A stretch of 64,000 nucleotides of DNA, taken from NCBI GenBank assembly GCA_001970955.1, contig MPUH01000029.1, forward strand, positions 1-64,000. Reading direction: 5' to 3'. Under the pieces are notes generated by a model. That model had not been told where the DNA came from. It was given only the letters and a program-made list of their open reading frames with translations, and did not search any database. Numbering within the stretch: position 1 is the stretch's first letter; each line of letters opens with the position of its first letter. Shown here one piece after another: positions 40,523 through 49,422 of the stretch. Both the position numbers and the translations under genes were made by a program. The DNA is from Stentor coeruleus (taxonomy: Eukaryota > Ciliophora > Heterotrichea > Heterotrichida > Stentoridae).

Positions 40523-42001
40523 CTATAATCCACATGCGCTTTTTGGAGGAGGGTTAGCTGGGATTTTGAACAAAACGAATTCTTTAGCTAAAAAAGCATC
40601 TTTTTCTTCTTTTTTCAATTCTTCTATATCAGTATACAGTAAATCTTCAGGCTTAGAACCATTACTAGGATTACTTTCAGGTAATTGATTTTTTTCTTGT
40701 TTAACTTGATTATTTATTAAATTGTTTGAAAATCCTCCTGTTGCTGGTTTATTTATTTCCTGAGGTTTTATACCTGTGTTTAAACTAAAATTCTGAGCTT
40801 TAGGTGCTGAATTTTGACCTTGTTTCGGTCCTGTAAAACCCCCAGTTTGAAAAGATGAAAATGATGTTTTATTAAAACCCGAAGACTGGGGATTTGCAGA
40901 AAAACTATTAGAAGGCTGAGTAAATCCTGAAGGTTTCTGTGAAAACCCAGTATTTCCAGATGTTTGTGGAAGGTTTGATCCTCCAGCAGGGTTTGGATTT
41001 TGAAAACTCTGACTAAACCCTGATTGAAATGTATTATTTGATGGGTTACTCCAAGTGTTATTTGCGAAACCCCCTGTAGGTTTTACTTCTTGTGTATTGT
41101 TATTAGTTGTATCTGATGGATTTTTCTGACCTTTAAAATTCGGGTTGTTGAAAGTTCCTTTATATTGTGGGGCTTTTTGAGTGTTTTGATTACTGTTATT
41201 TCCTGGGATAGTTTGAGTTTTATTAAAGCCTGAAGGGTTATTTGAAAATGCGAAATTTGTAGGATTTGATGTGTTTGGTAAATTTGAGCCAACTGAAGCG
41301 TTGGGGTTATTTGGTTTGTTATTAAACCCCCCACCAGAACTGTTATTAAATGCGAAATTTCCCTGACTTGATGGGTTTGCAACACCTGGATTGCCTGAGT
41401 TTAAGTTTTTATTAAACCCAGTATTTGAGTTTGTATTAAAGAAATTCGATTGGTTTGCGTTCCCTGGATTGCTATTTAACGGGCCTTGATTATTATTTGG
41501 TACTCCATTTGGTCCTTTATTAAACCCAGGATTTGAGTTTGTGTTAAAAAAACCTGTTTGGTTCGTTTTTCCTAAATTACTATTTGGTAAACTTGGATTA
41601 TTTGCTGTATTACTAAAACCACTAGTATTTCCTCCACTTCTAGTATTTCCTCCAGATGCATTAAAAGCATTTTGGGCTATTCCTCCTCCTTGGTTTCCTG
41701 AAAAAAAGTTAGATTGGTTTGCGACATTACTTTTATTTGCAAAAGTTGAATTACCTTGAAAACCCTGTGCTCCAGGATTGTAGCTTGTTGGAGCTGAAAA
41801 ATTGCCTCCAAGTTTAAAGCCTTGGCTTTGATTTTGGTTTGTCAGACTTGATTGGGATGATAAAAATGAGTTTTGGGGGTTCATAAAACCAACTTTTGCT
41901 GTGTTTGTGTTTTGAGAATTGAATGGCGGAGATGATTGATTTTGTCCGTTTGGTGGAGGGTTTCCTTGATTAAAAAAAGGTCTTGGAAACTGATTTGCCA
42001 T
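40523..42001 (-). CDS. Nup42-like nucleoporin with F-repeats but no FG
   Basis: 492 aa. Residues 1-445 are low-complexity, rich in Asn, Ser, Gly, Pro and Gln, with Phe spaced every 10-20 residues, as in FG nucleoporins. The Phe is followed by Asn, Ser, Ala, Gln or Thr; I find no FG dipeptide at all. The C-terminal 43 residues (450-492) match the Gle1-binding motif of Nup42/NUPL2/hCG1: YTDIEELKKEEKDAF, then VLFKIPANPPPKSA. In yeast and humans this segment binds the Gle1 C-domain at the cytoplasmic face of the pore and promotes Dbp5-driven mRNA release. The CCCH finger found at the N-terminus of human NUPL2 is absent. TATATATAATAA precedes the ATG. Confidence 0.85.
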   Translation of the reverse strand: MANQFPRPFFNQGNPPPNGQNQSSPPFNSQNTNTAKVGFMNPQNSFLSSQSSLTNQNQSQGFKLGGNFSAPTSYNPGAQGFQGNSTFANKSNVANQSNFFSGNQGGGIAQNAFNASGGNTRSGGNTSGFSNTANNPSLPNSNLGKTNQTGFFNTNSNPGFNKGPNGVPNNNQGPLNSNPGNANQSNFFNTNSNTGFNKNLNSGNPGVANPSSQGNFAFNNSSGGGFNNKPNNPNASVGSNLPNTSNPTNFAFSNNPSGFNKTQTIPGNNSNQNTQKAPQYKGTFNNPNFKGQKNPSDTTNNNTQEVKPTGGFANNTWSNPSNNTFQSGFSQSFQNPNPAGGSNLPQTSGNTGFSQKPSGFTQPSNSFSANPQSSGFNKTSFSSFQTGGFTGPKQGQNSAPKAQNFSLNTGIKPQEINKPATGGFSNNLINNQVKQEKNQLPESNPSNGSKPEDLLYTDIEELKKEEKDAFLAKEFVLFKIPANPPPKSACGL

Positions 42002-42371
42002 TTATTATATATAGAGATTTGGGTTAGATTTTATATGAATTTAGATAAGGATTAGGATGGAATTTTTTTGGGAAATATTTTGCCTTGTGTGAATATGGTA
42101 GGTTTTTAAGGGGGATTGAGATAGTTTTGCATTGTGGGAAAATAATTTATAGGAAAAGAAAAGTGAAAATAATTTTAATAAGGCTTGGATGTTAGTTGGA
42201 AATGTTATAAAAAAAATTGGATTATTTGTGAAGAGCTAAATGATAATCTTAATGGAAAATAATAGGGAAAATGCTTACTATCGAAGACTTCCAGAAATAA
42301 AATAAACAATATCCTTCCCAGCTTTTTAACTTTCGTATTTATAATTTTCCACCAACTTAATTAATTTATTA
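42002..42371. other. 5' flank of the Nup42-like gene (370 nt)
   Basis: C-poor on the plus strand from 42010 to about 42200, as expected for the 5' flank of a minus-strand gene. No other element seen. Confidence 0.6.
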
Positions 42372-42710
42372 CTACAAACTTAGTTTGGCTTTATTAATAC
42401 TGATTTTATTAATTGCCCTTAGTTCATTTCTCAGTTCTTCAACCCCAGCAAGTTTTTCTCTGTTTAATTCCTTTTTCTTTGCCTTTAATTGATAAAACTT
42501 TTCATTTAGCTTGTTTGTACTTTCAGTTAAATCATGGAAAAATACATTATTTGTTGATTCCAATTCCTTTCGAAAGTTCAAAAACAGAGCTTCAGGTGCT
42601 TGAAAAGCTGACTGCAATGTGGTCTTCCTAGTGTGTTTAAATGAAGTTTTTACCAAACGGGTTGCCCCAATTATCTGAGAAAGTGTATGTGTTTTTTCTC
42701 TATTTGCCAT
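42372..42710 (-). CDS. Small helical protein of unknown function, 112 aa
   Basis: No family recognised. The second half (about 55-100) is a charged heptad-like helix, probably a coiled coil (LTESTNKLNEKFYQLKAKKK). The start is basic. ATTATAA lies about 10 nt before the ATG, which has G at +4 as in many neighbours. No signal peptide or membrane segment. Real gene likely but not certain because of its size. Confidence 0.55.
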   Translation of the reverse strand: MANREKTHTLSQIIGATRLVKTSFKHTRKTTLQSAFQAPEALFLNFRKELESTNNVFFHDLTESTNKLNEKFYQLKAKKKELNREKLAGVEELRNELRAINKISINKAKLSL

Positions 42711-43232
42711 AAAATATTATTATAATTTCTTAAATTGGCCGCCGATCAGAAATTGATATGAGTTTTTTATATGAGTATATTTTATTATAGTCATTAAGTT
42801 TTGTTATAAGTGAAATGTGTTTACTGGATGCTTAGTTAGTTATTTATGCTTTAAATTTATCTCATTGCAATAAAATTATATCTTCAAAGGTTTTATAATG
42901 TAATAATTTTTTATTTTTAACGATATGATTAGTTTGGAGTTTTTTAAAGGAATAGATAAGTTAATATATGATATTTTCTTTATATAAGTAAATTATATTT
43001 AAGGGTAATTTAAGCATTTTCATATCATCCATTCAGAGTTGAAATATCTACTAGAAATTTCATTACAAGTTAACGCTTTTATATTAGAAAAAGCTATGAG
43101 AGTAATACTCTTGGTACTTTAATATAATTTCCAAAGTAGTAAAGTAAATATTATGAGAAATAGTAAACCTTTCTTTTGGCCACACTATAAAATCATATCT
43201 TATCGTATTTCTATATGTTTTTTGAATTAACA
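42711..43232. other. Intergenic gap (522 nt)
   Basis: AT-rich spacer between two minus-strand small genes. No element recognised. Confidence 0.6.
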
Positions 43233-43487
43233 TTATATAATAAGAGACTTTATTGTGTCTTCAAGACCCTGGCTAGCTTCTCGTACTACAAAAAGCCTTG
43301 GTTGATATTTTGGCATACACTTTGGAATCACTCGTACTACAAAAAGCCTTGGTTGATATTTTGGCATACACTTTGGAATCACTATCGGAAGATTTAATGA
43401 TCGTATTTTCGATCTTTGGGTTGGTGTAGCTTTATGCTCCACAGGGGTGACATCTTCCGATTTTGTTTTATATACGCAAGAACCCAT
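43233..43487 (-). CDS. Small MG-x-C protein with an internal 17-aa duplication, 84 aa
   Basis: The N-terminus MGSCVYKTK fits N-myristoylation (Gly2) and Cys4 palmitoylation, as in the two other small MG-x-C proteins of the window. The middle holds two identical back-to-back copies of VIPKCMPKYQPRLFVVR (about residues 36-69), encoded by an exact 51-nt tandem duplication. No known domain. Whether the duplication is real or an assembly fault cannot be told; both lengths keep the frame. Confidence 0.5.
   Translation of the reverse strand: MGSCVYKTKSEDVTPVEHKATPTQRSKIRSLNLPIVIPKCMPKYQPRLFVVRVIPKCMPKYQPRLFVVREASQGLEDTIKSLII
43281..43382. repeat. Exact 51-nt tandem duplication, in frame
   Basis: 43281-43331 and 43332-43382 are identical and adjacent with no N between. 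Within the MG-x-C gene it adds 17 residues without breaking the frame. Confidence 0.9.
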
Positions 43488-44170
43488 TCACGTTTTATTT
43501 CCATAATCTAATACTAATATTCTTTGATTTTAAGTAATCTTCTTTGATTTTAAGTACTCTTCTTTGATTTTAAGTAATCTTCTTGATTTTAAATAATCTT
43601 TGGATTATTTTGTTTTCATAGTGTGATTATGAAGTTATGAAATTTTTATTTTTTATTAGAGGGGTTGATATGAGGATAAGATGTAGATTATGATGCTGAT
43701 ATGAATTTGGGATTTGTGATAAGTTTTTTTTAAATTGGGGTATTTTAATAAGATATAATTATATCATCATTTTTTGATATGATAGATAAATTGTATGAGA
43801 AAGGGTTATATTAGGTAGAGATGGAAATAAATGTGCTAAAGACTTTAAGTATTAAGAGTGATATTTAGCTTATTTGACCATTTGCTTAATAAACTTGTGA
43901 ATACCTAGCATGCTATCTATTTTATTCATTATAACTTTCCTATATCCTAACATAATACTCTTTTTACCCCTGATAGACTTCCTCATCTGCTTTAGTTCCG
44001 AATCATTGTCTATAATTTCATTATTTGCTTAGTAGCCTCTACTATAATTTTCTTTAAAAATATACTAACAGAAAAGCCTTAAAAATTTTCAAGACAATAA
44101 TTTTTATTATATATAATTATATACCAGATTATATTAGAGCTGAGATTATATTTATTAAATCTAATTATAA
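43488..44170. other. Divergent intergenic region (683 nt) with minisatellite
   Basis: Starts with the 20-nt repeat at 43521-43599. Then C-poor to about 43860 and more C-containing, G-poorer sequence toward 44170. No RNA gene seen. Confidence 0.6.
43521..43599. repeat. 20-nt tandem repeat, four copies
   Basis: Units resembling TCTTTGATTTTAAGTAATCT at 43521, 43541, 43561 and 43581 (the last one 19 nt and less exact). It lies just upstream of the small MG-x-C gene. Confidence 0.85.
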
Positions 44171-45529
44171 ATGGATTCATTTGAGAATACTATACTATTG
44201 CTCAAAAACTGGTTTGATAGAGATAATATAGAGGTTTCTCAGATAGAAGAATGCATTAAAATCATGCTCAGTTTACCACCTGATCATAAAGAATATTTCC
44301 AATGGCTTTATCTAACTCAAATATTCGACATCAAAAGCTATCGAGCTTTAAAAAAAATTAAAAGTGTTTTCGCAAATAGTATGCCTGAGCTTGGAATCAA
44401 TCTGCGGAAGAAAATCGCAAAAAAAAGTTTAACAAAGAATATGATTTCTGGAGATGACAGAAATCCAAAACAAGATTCTGAACTATGCAGTAATGAAAAT
44501 TTGCCAAATGCAAATGAACAATTTCTTTTTGTTAAGGAAGCGCTATTAAGATTTAAAGAAATTTTTGATGAGCATTATTCAAGTATTCACTCTGGAACTG
44601 AAGAAAAAAAGCCAAAAGTAAAAAAGCAAAGATCTTTCATGTTGAGCCTCCCAGGAGATGCCTGCCTAATAACCCAAAAATCAATTGCCGAATCATTTAA
44701 TATATCAGAGCAATTTCCTTCGAATCAAAATATTTATAAAGCAAGCATCACATCATCCAATTTTTCAGGAGTTGTTGTCGCTCTCTTAGAAGAAACTAAC
44801 TTACCATTACCAGAAAGCCTTACTTCCTTTTATAAAAACGGGGATTTCCCATGCTTTTACAATTCTTTTAATATTCTGTTTCAAAATATTCCGTATAGAG
44901 TCACCATATTAGATTTACCAAACAACACACTAAAAGCATATATAAGCAATTTTCATAAACTATCAAGACAACAAAAAGAATCATATAAAGAATTGAGAAT
45001 CAATCAAGCTGAAAAACTATTCAGACAATTGTTGAATGATTTAATTTCATACAGAGAATGCAAAATTGAATCCCATCGAAATATTTATCCTTTCAATATT
45101 TTAGTATATGAAAGCAATGAATATTTGTATAATTTAAGATTCAAACTTGTATTTCCTAAAATTGTTGATGAAAGATGTAATTATAGTGGTAATATTATAG
45201 CTGTATTACCTACCCCAGCTAGTGAGCTTAAATATATGCCACCAGAAATCGTTAATTATCACGATTATATTCAGAAATATGGAGATGAGCTTTCGAGTAT
45301 TGACTATCATAAAGCTGATATTTGGGCTATTGCAACTTGTACATTGCATATGATCACTGATAAACTTATTGATAAATGGAATAAACTTAATGCTAATAAT
45401 ATCTTGACACTTGAAATAGTTAAACAACTCGGCAATCATGTGAATTTTACAAAAGCACTTTTAAGCTGTTTTAAGCTTAACCATAAAGAAAGAAATAATG
45501 CTGAAGATGTTTTAGCATTACTGGGGTAA
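44171..45529 (+). CDS. Kinase-fold protein, probable pseudokinase, 452 aa
   Basis: Same layout and length as the minus-strand pseudokinase at 32635-34002: helical N-terminal part (about 1-170), then a degenerate kinase domain (about 190-450). Catalytic loop reads SHRNIYPFNILVY, so the HRD Asp is Asn; the DFG position reads FPK (in FKLVFPKI); MPPEIV marks the APE end and DIWAIATCTLHMITDKLIDKW the F-helix, closely matching the paralogue's DVW...MITDKMIDKW. Both catalytic Asp are lost, so activity is unlikely. ATTATAA directly precedes the ATG; stop TAA. Confidence 0.78.
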   Translation: MDSFENTILLLKNWFDRDNIEVSQIEECIKIMLSLPPDHKEYFQWLYLTQIFDIKSYRALKKIKSVFANSMPELGINLRKKIAKKSLTKNMISGDDRNPKQDSELCSNENLPNANEQFLFVKEALLRFKEIFDEHYSSIHSGTEEKKPKVKKQRSFMLSLPGDACLITQKSIAESFNISEQFPSNQNIYKASITSSNFSGVVVALLEETNLPLPESLTSFYKNGDFPCFYNSFNILFQNIPYRVTILDLPNNTLKAYISNFHKLSRQQKESYKELRINQAEKLFRQLLNDLISYRECKIESHRNIYPFNILVYESNEYLYNLRFKLVFPKIVDERCNYSGNIIAVLPTPASELKYMPPEIVNYHDYIQKYGDELSSIDYHKADIWAIATCTLHMITDKLIDKWNKLNANNILTLEIVKQLGNHVNFTKALLSCFKLNHKERNNAEDVLALLG

Positions 45530-46441
45530 ATAACTTAGGTATTGGATTAAGTAGTTTTTTTTTAATAATTGCTGGGCTCATTACATAGGCTAAATCTGAT
45601 ATTCTTCAAATAGAAATATTTAAGATTTAAGTGAATTTGATTAATTTAAATTTTTTGCTTCTGTAAAATGTGAATTTTTATTATTACATAGGCAACTTTC
45701 CTTTAATTTTAAGTCTTTTTAGGTTTTATATCGTATATCAGCGATTTTATATGCAAATTTTGTTAGGTTAAGTCATAATTTTAATGTTTTAGTAAATCAT
45801 TTAAACATAAAATAAATATCAATAAGTATCAATACAAGGAATTTAGTATTGAAAGTCATTATTTTTTAGCACAAGCTTCAGCATTATATTTTTATGCAAA
45901 TTACTAAATCCATGCTATAAATGGAGGAACTAAAGGTATCAAATGCATATGAGGAAACTAAAGGTATCAAATATGCATGAGAAACTAAAGGTGTCAAATA
46001 TAAATAAGAAACTAAAAAAGCCAAAGATACTTAAGGAGTGGGAAAAAAATAAAGAACTAAAAAATTATATAATAATTTATAACCTAAGATCATAAGGAAG
46101 ATAATAAGGGAATATTAGTATTTGGTTATAAATTTATCAGATTAAAACTAAATATTCAAAGAGTTGCGGTAGTTTTCCTAAGCGTTTATCCATAGAAATT
46201 ACTAAAATAATACTTTTAACAAATTTATTATATAAACTGACCATATTAATATCAACTATCAGTAAAACTTTTTATATGTTTCAATAACATAAAAATTAAT
46301 CATAAAATACTATAATATCATTTTTATTTATGTATTGAAAGAACATTACCTAAACATTCGGAATAATAAAAATGTCATTCAAAAATCCAATTATGTNTAT
46401 TTTATTGAAAGAACATTACCTAAACATTCGGAATAATAAAA
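45530..46441. other. Intergenic region (912 nt) with repeats
   Basis: Contains the 27-nt repeat at 45924-46007 and the left part of the duplication around N 46397. Otherwise plain AT-rich spacer. Confidence 0.6.
45924..46007. repeat. Imperfect 27-28 nt tandem repeat, three copies
   Basis: Three neighbouring units share GAAACTAAAGGTATCAAAT followed by TATGCATGA-like sequence. The copies differ at a few bases. No gene overlaps it. Confidence 0.75.
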
Positions 46442-46466
46442 ATGTCATTCAAAAATCCAATTATGT
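46334..46466. repeat. Exact 63-nt duplication around a single N (assembly artefact)
   Basis: 46334-46396 equals 46404-46466; N at 46397 followed by seven unmatched bases. It duplicates the start codon region of the next gene and creates a false upstream start at 46372. Confidence 0.9.
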
Positions 46467-47311
46467 TTTTCTCAGAGGAACCCTATCAAATCTCTCAACA
46501 AATCATGCAAAAAGAGTTCGATTCAATTCAAAAAGAGTTCACAAAAATGTCAAGTAATCTTAAAGAAGTGTTTTACAACAAAAGTCCTCAAGAAAGTTTT
46601 GAATCATTACAAAAATTAACAGAATGGACAAGTTCAAGGCTAAATTCAATAATAATTTTTGCCAAAAGCTATTATGAAAAAACTGTAAGGTTGAATCAAG
46701 AAATTAAAAGTTTAAAAAACCAGTTGCTGGGTAAGAAAAATGAATTAAACGAAGTTTATTTTGAGAAAGAAGAAAAATTAGAAGGAAATCGAATTTTCCC
46801 TCAGAAAATGACAAAAAGTGAGCTTTTAAGCTTGTTGAAAAGCGATAAAACTTCCCAGTTTATAGAAAATCTCTCGAGGATTAGAGAATATTTAATAGGG
46901 AAAATAATGAAAAAGCGCTCATGTCAAAAATACAATAACGATAATATTATTAAGAATTTGGATGACAATGCGAATGAAGCTATGAAAAAAATTGAAAAAG
47001 GTTGTTTTGGGATAGAAAACCCTTATAGTATTTTAAAAGAAAAAAATGATCAGCTTGAGGATTTTCATAAAGAATATTTGATAGACTCTTATAAAGATAA
47101 TAATATTCACAAACTTTCTCAGAGTGTATTGAAATTTGAGAGTCAAAGCTTTAATAAATTGAATATCAGTATTACAAATAAAGGAAATGCAATGCATTTC
47201 CTAGGAGGTAAAATCAACAGATGCCAAGCTTTGACTAAGAAAAAAATCCAATGTAAGCTCCCATGTTGTAAAGGATCAGCATACTGTCATGTCCACTTTA
47301 ATTATAATTGA
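46442..47311 (+). CDS. Coiled-coil protein with C-terminal Cys/His motif, 289 aa
   Basis: The first 130 residues are mostly charged helix (LNQEIKSLKNQLLGKKNELN about 80-100), probably a coiled coil. The last 30 residues hold C-x-A-L-T-x5-Q-C, then C-C-K-G-x2-Y-C-x-V-H: a C...C...C...H arrangement fitting a small zinc site. The next gene ends with the same motif. I relate it, from memory, to the short motif of DUF5763-type proteins (CxAxTxxGxxCxRxA...CxxH). Function unknown. I chose the ATG at 46442 because the one at 46372 belongs to the duplicated copy. Confidence 0.7.
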   Translation: MSFKNPIMFFSEEPYQISQQIMQKEFDSIQKEFTKMSSNLKEVFYNKSPQESFESLQKLTEWTSSRLNSIIIFAKSYYEKTVRLNQEIKSLKNQLLGKKNELNEVYFEKEEKLEGNRIFPQKMTKSELLSLLKSDKTSQFIENLSRIREYLIGKIMKKRSCQKYNNDNIIKNLDDNANEAMKKIEKGCFGIENPYSILKEKNDQLEDFHKEYLIDSYKDNNIHKLSQSVLKFESQSFNKLNISITNKGNAMHFLGGKINRCQALTKKKIQCKLPCCKGSAYCHVHFNYN

Positions 47312-47412
47312 CATTAATATTCTTATTATATAAAGTATAGGAATATAAATAAAATTATTATATGGCTAAGGTGATTAAATGGCTTTATAGAATGGCTGTG
47401 TAAAATATTAAT

Positions 47413-48834
47413 ATGAATAATCTGCCTCAGAATAGTTCTTTCAACTCAAGTAACCCTGTCGCACAAATGTCGAATCAGTTTTTATCATCTTTTAAAGGGC
47501 CAATATTCACTAGTTCCCATAATGGACAAGGAGGATTTTCAAACAGCATTTCTGGCCAAAGTTCTTTCATGGGGGGTAATAATAACAAAATATTATCAGC
47601 CCCTTCAAGCTATGAGCCTTTTCATATGTTAAATACAGCCTCCAGCCAAAACTCTCAAGGCAATCCAAGCGAGTGCAGAAATTCATTTATTCCACCCAGT
47701 TTCAATCAAGGAAATAGAGTTATCCCTGCAGATCAATCAAAAAGTAATAAAAAGTTAGATTTTGCCAGCTGGGGTCCTAAAGATAATGCTTCAGGACAAT
47801 TCCCTATATCAACAAACAACCCACAAGTCGGATTCCAAAATTTCCAAAGTTCCAATAAGCAAAATCATTCAAACCCTTCCAATAAAAATAATTCCTTCAA
47901 TATTTCATTTCCTAACAATAATTCAAATCAACTCTCAAATCAATCTTTATCTACAAATTTTCAACCCTCTCAAAAAACTCAAAATTTCCCTTCTGGCTCA
48001 TTTAACAGTTTTCAAGAATCTAAATCCTCTAATTTTTCTATGAACTTTTCCACTTCTTTTCAAAGTGGAAACACTTCAAACTCAAGCCAAAATTTTTTTA
48101 TTAAGCCACAAGCAAATCAAACAAGTGGATTTAATTTAAAAAACTCAAGAAGTTGTGGAGAATCAAATAAATTAATAAGTAAAAATGAGCCAAAACTAAA
48201 TAACTCATTACAAAATACTAAGAAAATCGAGAGTTTAGATAACGGTAAAAAAGATTCTCGGCCAAAAGATTTTTTGTATAGCAAAGAAAATAATTTGAGA
48301 AAAGAGGAAAAAGATGCATTTTTGGCGAAGGATTTCGAATTGTTTAAAATCCCATTTAACCCTCCATCTAAGAAGATGTGTGGTTTTTCAGATGATGAGT
48401 TGTCAAGTTGTGAATCGGTAAAATCTTTAGAAGAATCAGAAATTGAAGAAGAAGAAGAAAAATCGGAAAGAGATATTGAAATTGAGTACTATAAAAAACT
48501 TGTAGAAGAACTTAGAAAAGAAAATTTAGACTTGAAGAGTAAAATTTATATAGAAAAGCTGGAAAATGAAAAAAGTCTTTGCCAAAAACTAAAACCTCAA
48601 GCAGAAAAATGCAAAGAGCTTGAAAGTCAGGTTAAGAAACTTAAAGAGCAAGTAAGTGAATTGACTGAAAAAATTAATACTGAAAGCCTTAGAACAAGTC
48701 CAACTTTATCCCGTTTAAGTAGCAATGTTAGCATCTATACTTCTTATAGCTCAAGATGCCAAGCTACAACTCAAAAAGGTTATCAATGCAAAAGAAATGC
48801 TGAGGCAGGAAGGAATTTTTGCTGGCAGCATTAA
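47413..48834 (+). CDS. Nup42-like Gle1-binding-motif protein fused to coiled coil and Cys/His motif
   Basis: 473 aa in three parts. Residues 1-280: Asn/Ser/Gln-rich with spaced Phe (FN, FS, FQ; no FG), like an FG-nucleoporin repeat region. Residues about 283-324: a Nup42-type Gle1-binding motif, nearly the same as in the gene at 40523 (KEEKDAFLAKDFELFKIP, NPPSKKMCGF). Then an acidic stretch, a coiled coil (about 345-435) and a terminal CQATTQKGYQCKR...FCWQH motif (about 447-473), as in the preceding gene. Known Nup42 proteins end with the Gle1-binding motif, so the extension is unusual. It may act at the nuclear pore and recruit something through the C-terminal part. TAA stop; a second partial copy at 48901-49355 is an artefact. 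Confidence 0.82.
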   Translation: MNNLPQNSSFNSSNPVAQMSNQFLSSFKGPIFTSSHNGQGGFSNSISGQSSFMGGNNNKILSAPSSYEPFHMLNTASSQNSQGNPSECRNSFIPPSFNQGNRVIPADQSKSNKKLDFASWGPKDNASGQFPISTNNPQVGFQNFQSSNKQNHSNPSNKNNSFNISFPNNNSNQLSNQSLSTNFQPSQKTQNFPSGSFNSFQESKSSNFSMNFSTSFQSGNTSNSSQNFFIKPQANQTSGFNLKNSRSCGESNKLISKNEPKLNNSLQNTKKIESLDNGKKDSRPKDFLYSKENNLRKEEKDAFLAKDFELFKIPFNPPSKKMCGFSDDELSSCESVKSLEESEIEEEEEKSERDIEIEYYKKLVEELRKENLDLKSKIYIEKLENEKSLCQKLKPQAEKCKELESQVKKLKEQVSELTEKINTESLRTSPTLSRLSSNVSIYTSYSSRCQATTQKGYQCKRNAEAGRNFCWQH

Positions 48835-49355
48835 ATAGTTTAGTTTCATTAAATATTCAGATTAAGTTCTGAGCANAAAAATTATAAGATTTTTATAATA
48901 AAATCTTTAGAAGAATCAGAAATTGAAGAAGAAGAAGAAAAATCGGAAAGAGATATTGAAATTGAGTACTATAAAAAACTTGTAGAAGAACTTAGAAAAG
49001 AAAATTTAGACTTGAAGAGTAAAATTTATATAGAAAAGCTGGAAAATGAAAAAAGTCTTTGCCAAAAACTAAAACCTCAAGCAGAAAAATGCAAAGAGCT
49101 TGAAAGTCAGGTTAAGAAACTTAAAGAGCAAGTAAGTGAATTGACTGAAAAAATTAATACTGAAAGCCTTAGAACAAGTCCAACTTTATCCCGTTTAAGT
49201 AGCAATGTTAGCATCTATACTTCTTATAGCTCAAGATGCCAAGCTACAACTCAAAAAGGTTATCAATGCAAAAGAAATGCTGAGGCAGGAAGGAATTTTT
49301 GCTGGCAGCATTAAATAGTTTAGTTTCATTAAATATTCAGATTAAGTTCTGAGCA
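48421..49355. repeat. Exact 455-nt duplication around a single N (assembly artefact)
   Basis: 48421-48875 equals 48901-49355, N at 48876, followed by 24 unmatched bases before the second copy. It repeats the 3' end of the gene at 47413, including its stop and trailer, and yields a false 100-codon frame at 49012-49314. Confidence 0.88.
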
Positions 49356-49422
49356 AAAGAAACACCTAAGTTATTTTTTTATAAAATAAATGATAGATTT
49401 ATATTAGAAAATATAGTTAAGC

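Noticed and set aside
46372-46557. Separate small ORF starting MSFKNPIM
   Set aside because: Its start is the duplicated copy left of the N at 46397 and it then runs in the wrong frame through the real gene at 46442.
49012-49314. 100-codon gene identical to the end of the Nup42-type gene
   Set aside because: Part of the 455-nt N-linked exact duplication; most likely an assembly artefact.
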